NCBI RefSeq assembly: GCF_013342985.1
Contig: NZ_CP054490.1
Location: 372,001 to 436,000, forward strand
Source of the DNA: Candidatus Ruthia endofausta
Lineage (GTDB): Bacteria > Pseudomonadota > Gammaproteobacteria > PS1 > Pseudothioglobaceae
DNA length: 64,000 bases
Direction: 5' to 3'
Positions 63,087 through 64,000 of the stretch are shown here, in pieces. The position numbers were made by a program, and so were the translations under genes. The first letter of the stretch is position 1, and each line of letters starts with the position of its first letter. Under the pieces are notes generated by a model. It ran no database searches and was not told the origin of the DNA. It saw only the letters and a list, made by a program, of their open reading frames with translations.

Positions 63087-64000
63087 TTAAGGCTGAAATT
63101 TTGATGTCATGGGGTAACGACGTTCTTTGCCAAAGGCATTTTGGCTAATCTTAGGGCCAGGTGCACTTTGTCTGCGTTTGTATTCGTTGTTAAGTACCAT
63201 TTTGGTAATGCGTTTAACGGTTTGTTCACTAAAGCCTTGTTTGATGATGCGTTCAACGGAATATTTTTGTTCGATAAATAGTGCTAGAATTGCATCCAAT
63301 TCCTGATAAGGGGGTAGGGAGTCTTGGTCAATTTGGTTAGGAGCAAGTTCGGCAGAAGGTGCTTTCTCGATAACACGCTCTGGAATGATGATTGATAGGG
63401 TATTTCTGTATTTAGTCAGTTGGTAAACTAAGGTTTTACTAACGTCTTTAAGAGGGGCAAAGCCGCCTGACATATCGCCATATAAAGTAGCATAACCTAC
63501 TGCCATTTCAGATTTGTTGCTTGTGGTGAGTACGATTTTGCCTAATTTATTAGAGATTGCCATTAGTAGAGTACCACGCACACGCGCCTGCAGGTTCTCC
63601 TCAGTGGTATCAGCTTCCATGCCGTTAAATAGTGTGTTAAGTTGTGTCTTAAAGCTATTCACTATAGTGTGAATGCTGATTTCATGATAATCAATATTCA
63701 TTGCTGTGGCTTGTATTTTGGCATCTTCAAGGCTTATGTTTGAGGTGTATTCATAGGGCATCATAATGGCTTTAATATTCCCAGTACCGATGGCATCAGC
63801 AGCAATAGCAAGGGTCAGTGCAGAATCGATACCGCCAGATAAGCCAATTACCACGCCATTAAAAACTCCGTTTTTCTCAATGTAGTCTTTAGTGGCGAGC
63901 ACCAAGGCATTATAAATAGTTTTTTCAATAGGATCAGTATCAGCAGGCAGTGTGTTAGGGGGGGTAAAGCTAACTCTTTTGACTGTTTCTTTAAATAAGG
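63087..64000 (-). CDS. nadE: Glutamine-dependent NAD+ synthetase (N-terminus outside window)
   Basis: Amidates nicotinic acid adenine dinucleotide to NAD. The frame is open from the window end (64000) to a stop at 63087; about 304 residues are visible. The synthetase domain has the PP-loop motif VIGLSGGIDSALTLAIAAD, then NLQARVRGTLLMAISNK, LTTSNKSEMAVGYATLYGDM and GGFAPLKDVSKTLVYQL, ending ARRQSAPGPKIS-like KRRQSAPGPKISQNAFGKER. The segment LPADTDPIEKTIYNAL upstream is the linker to a glutaminase (nitrilase) domain, so the long two-domain form is expected. A C7 tract (63958-63964) lies in the linker. Confidence 0.94.
   Translation of the reverse strand, partial: LFKETVKRVSFTPPNTLPADTDPIEKTIYNALVLATKDYIEKNGVFNGVVIGLSGGIDSALTLAIAADAIGTGNIKAIMMPYEYTSNISLEDAKIQATAMNIDYHEISIHTIVNSFKTQLNTLFNGMEADTTEENLQARVRGTLLMAISNKLGKIVLTTSNKSEMAVGYATLYGDMSGGFAPLKDVSKTLVYQLTKYRNTLSIIIPERVIEKAPSAELAPNQIDQDSLPPYQELDAILALFIEQKYSVERIIKQGFSEQTVKRITKMVLNNEYKRRQSAPGPKISQNAFGKERRYPMTSKFQP

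Noticed and set aside
1-64000. CRISPR arrays, rRNA and tRNA genes
   Set aside because: I looked for regularly spaced repeats, rRNA core sequences and T-loop GTTCGA contexts and found none in intergenic DNA; a tRNA scan by software would be the decisive check.

Overview
The window is AT-rich chromosomal DNA from a gammaproteobacterium with a small, tightly packed and partly eroding genome. Gene content and order (ffs-dnaX-ebfC-recR, trxA-rho, yceD-rpmF-plsX-fabH, ftsW-murG, ribE-ribBA-ribH-nusB, iscX-tolB-pal-cpoB, MFS-ssb) are gammaproteobacterial. A secreted Asn/Gly/Tyr-rich protein resembling sulfur globule proteins, a TusA-type sulfurtransferase, an RTX-toxin remnant and many half-decayed genes point to the SUP05/Thioglobus sulfur-oxidiser group, probably a host-associated lineage such as a vesicomyid clam or mussel symbiont. 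That placement is inference from gene content; no rRNA is present.

Layout. 1-2190: 3' part of valS (minus). 2191-3269: two decayed genes (GIY-YIG nuclease, SAM methyltransferase). 3270-11964: a minus-strand block with recR, ebfC, dnaX, the SRP RNA, murU-amgK, dat, dacA, mltB, rodA and a Mth938-like gene. 12048-20653: plus-strand Sel1 protein, gltX, an RTX remnant, glnD, trxA, rho, lptF. 20659-22752: a perfect 22-bp inverted repeat, decayed queF, pcnB and a decayed SDR. 22754-27833: xseB, ispA, then fabH-plsX-rpmF-yceD and plsC on the minus strand. 27900-32182: mupP-like HAD, rmuC, yciK, a DUF3955 remnant, suhB, trmJ. 32223-43168: htpG, xerC, tsaC, hemF, tusA, glnA, bioB, murG, ftsW, ybiT. 43169-46591: remnants including a yihY fragment, then ribE-ribBA-ribH-nusB. 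46645-51070: about 4.4 kb of gene graveyard with a HEPN/nucleotidyltransferase remnant, a rearranged metH pseudogene containing an inverted internal block, and a broken sulfur-globule-like paralogue. 51178-61084: intact sulfur-globule-like gene, HIT protein, ssb, MFS transporter, bamD, spoT, iscX, tolB, pal, cpoB, pabB. 61085-64000: a second HEPN/nucleotidyltransferase remnant, marC between degenerate direct repeats, and nadE running off the end.

How the genes work together. Envelope building and turnover dominate: rodA, ftsW, murG, dacA, mltB, dat, lptF, bamD and the Tol-Pal part. AmgK, MurU and a MupP-like phosphatase make up most of the direct MurNAc-to-UDP-MurNAc recycling route. glnD and glnA (adenylylation tyrosine conserved) indicate a PII-type nitrogen cascade. 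Lipid genes (plsX, fabH, plsC) and riboflavin genes sit in compact operons. The erosion (metH, queF, an RTX protein, an SDR, methyltransferase, GIY-YIG, yihY, DUF3955, two HEPN/NTase genes) suggests recent relaxed selection.

The observations most worth following are the A9 tract at the domain III/IV boundary of dnaX, with immediate stops in both other frames; the metH pseudogene with an inverted duplicate whose copies share a nonsense mutation; paired remnants of the same HEPN/NTase family; and the sulfur-globule-like gene pair.
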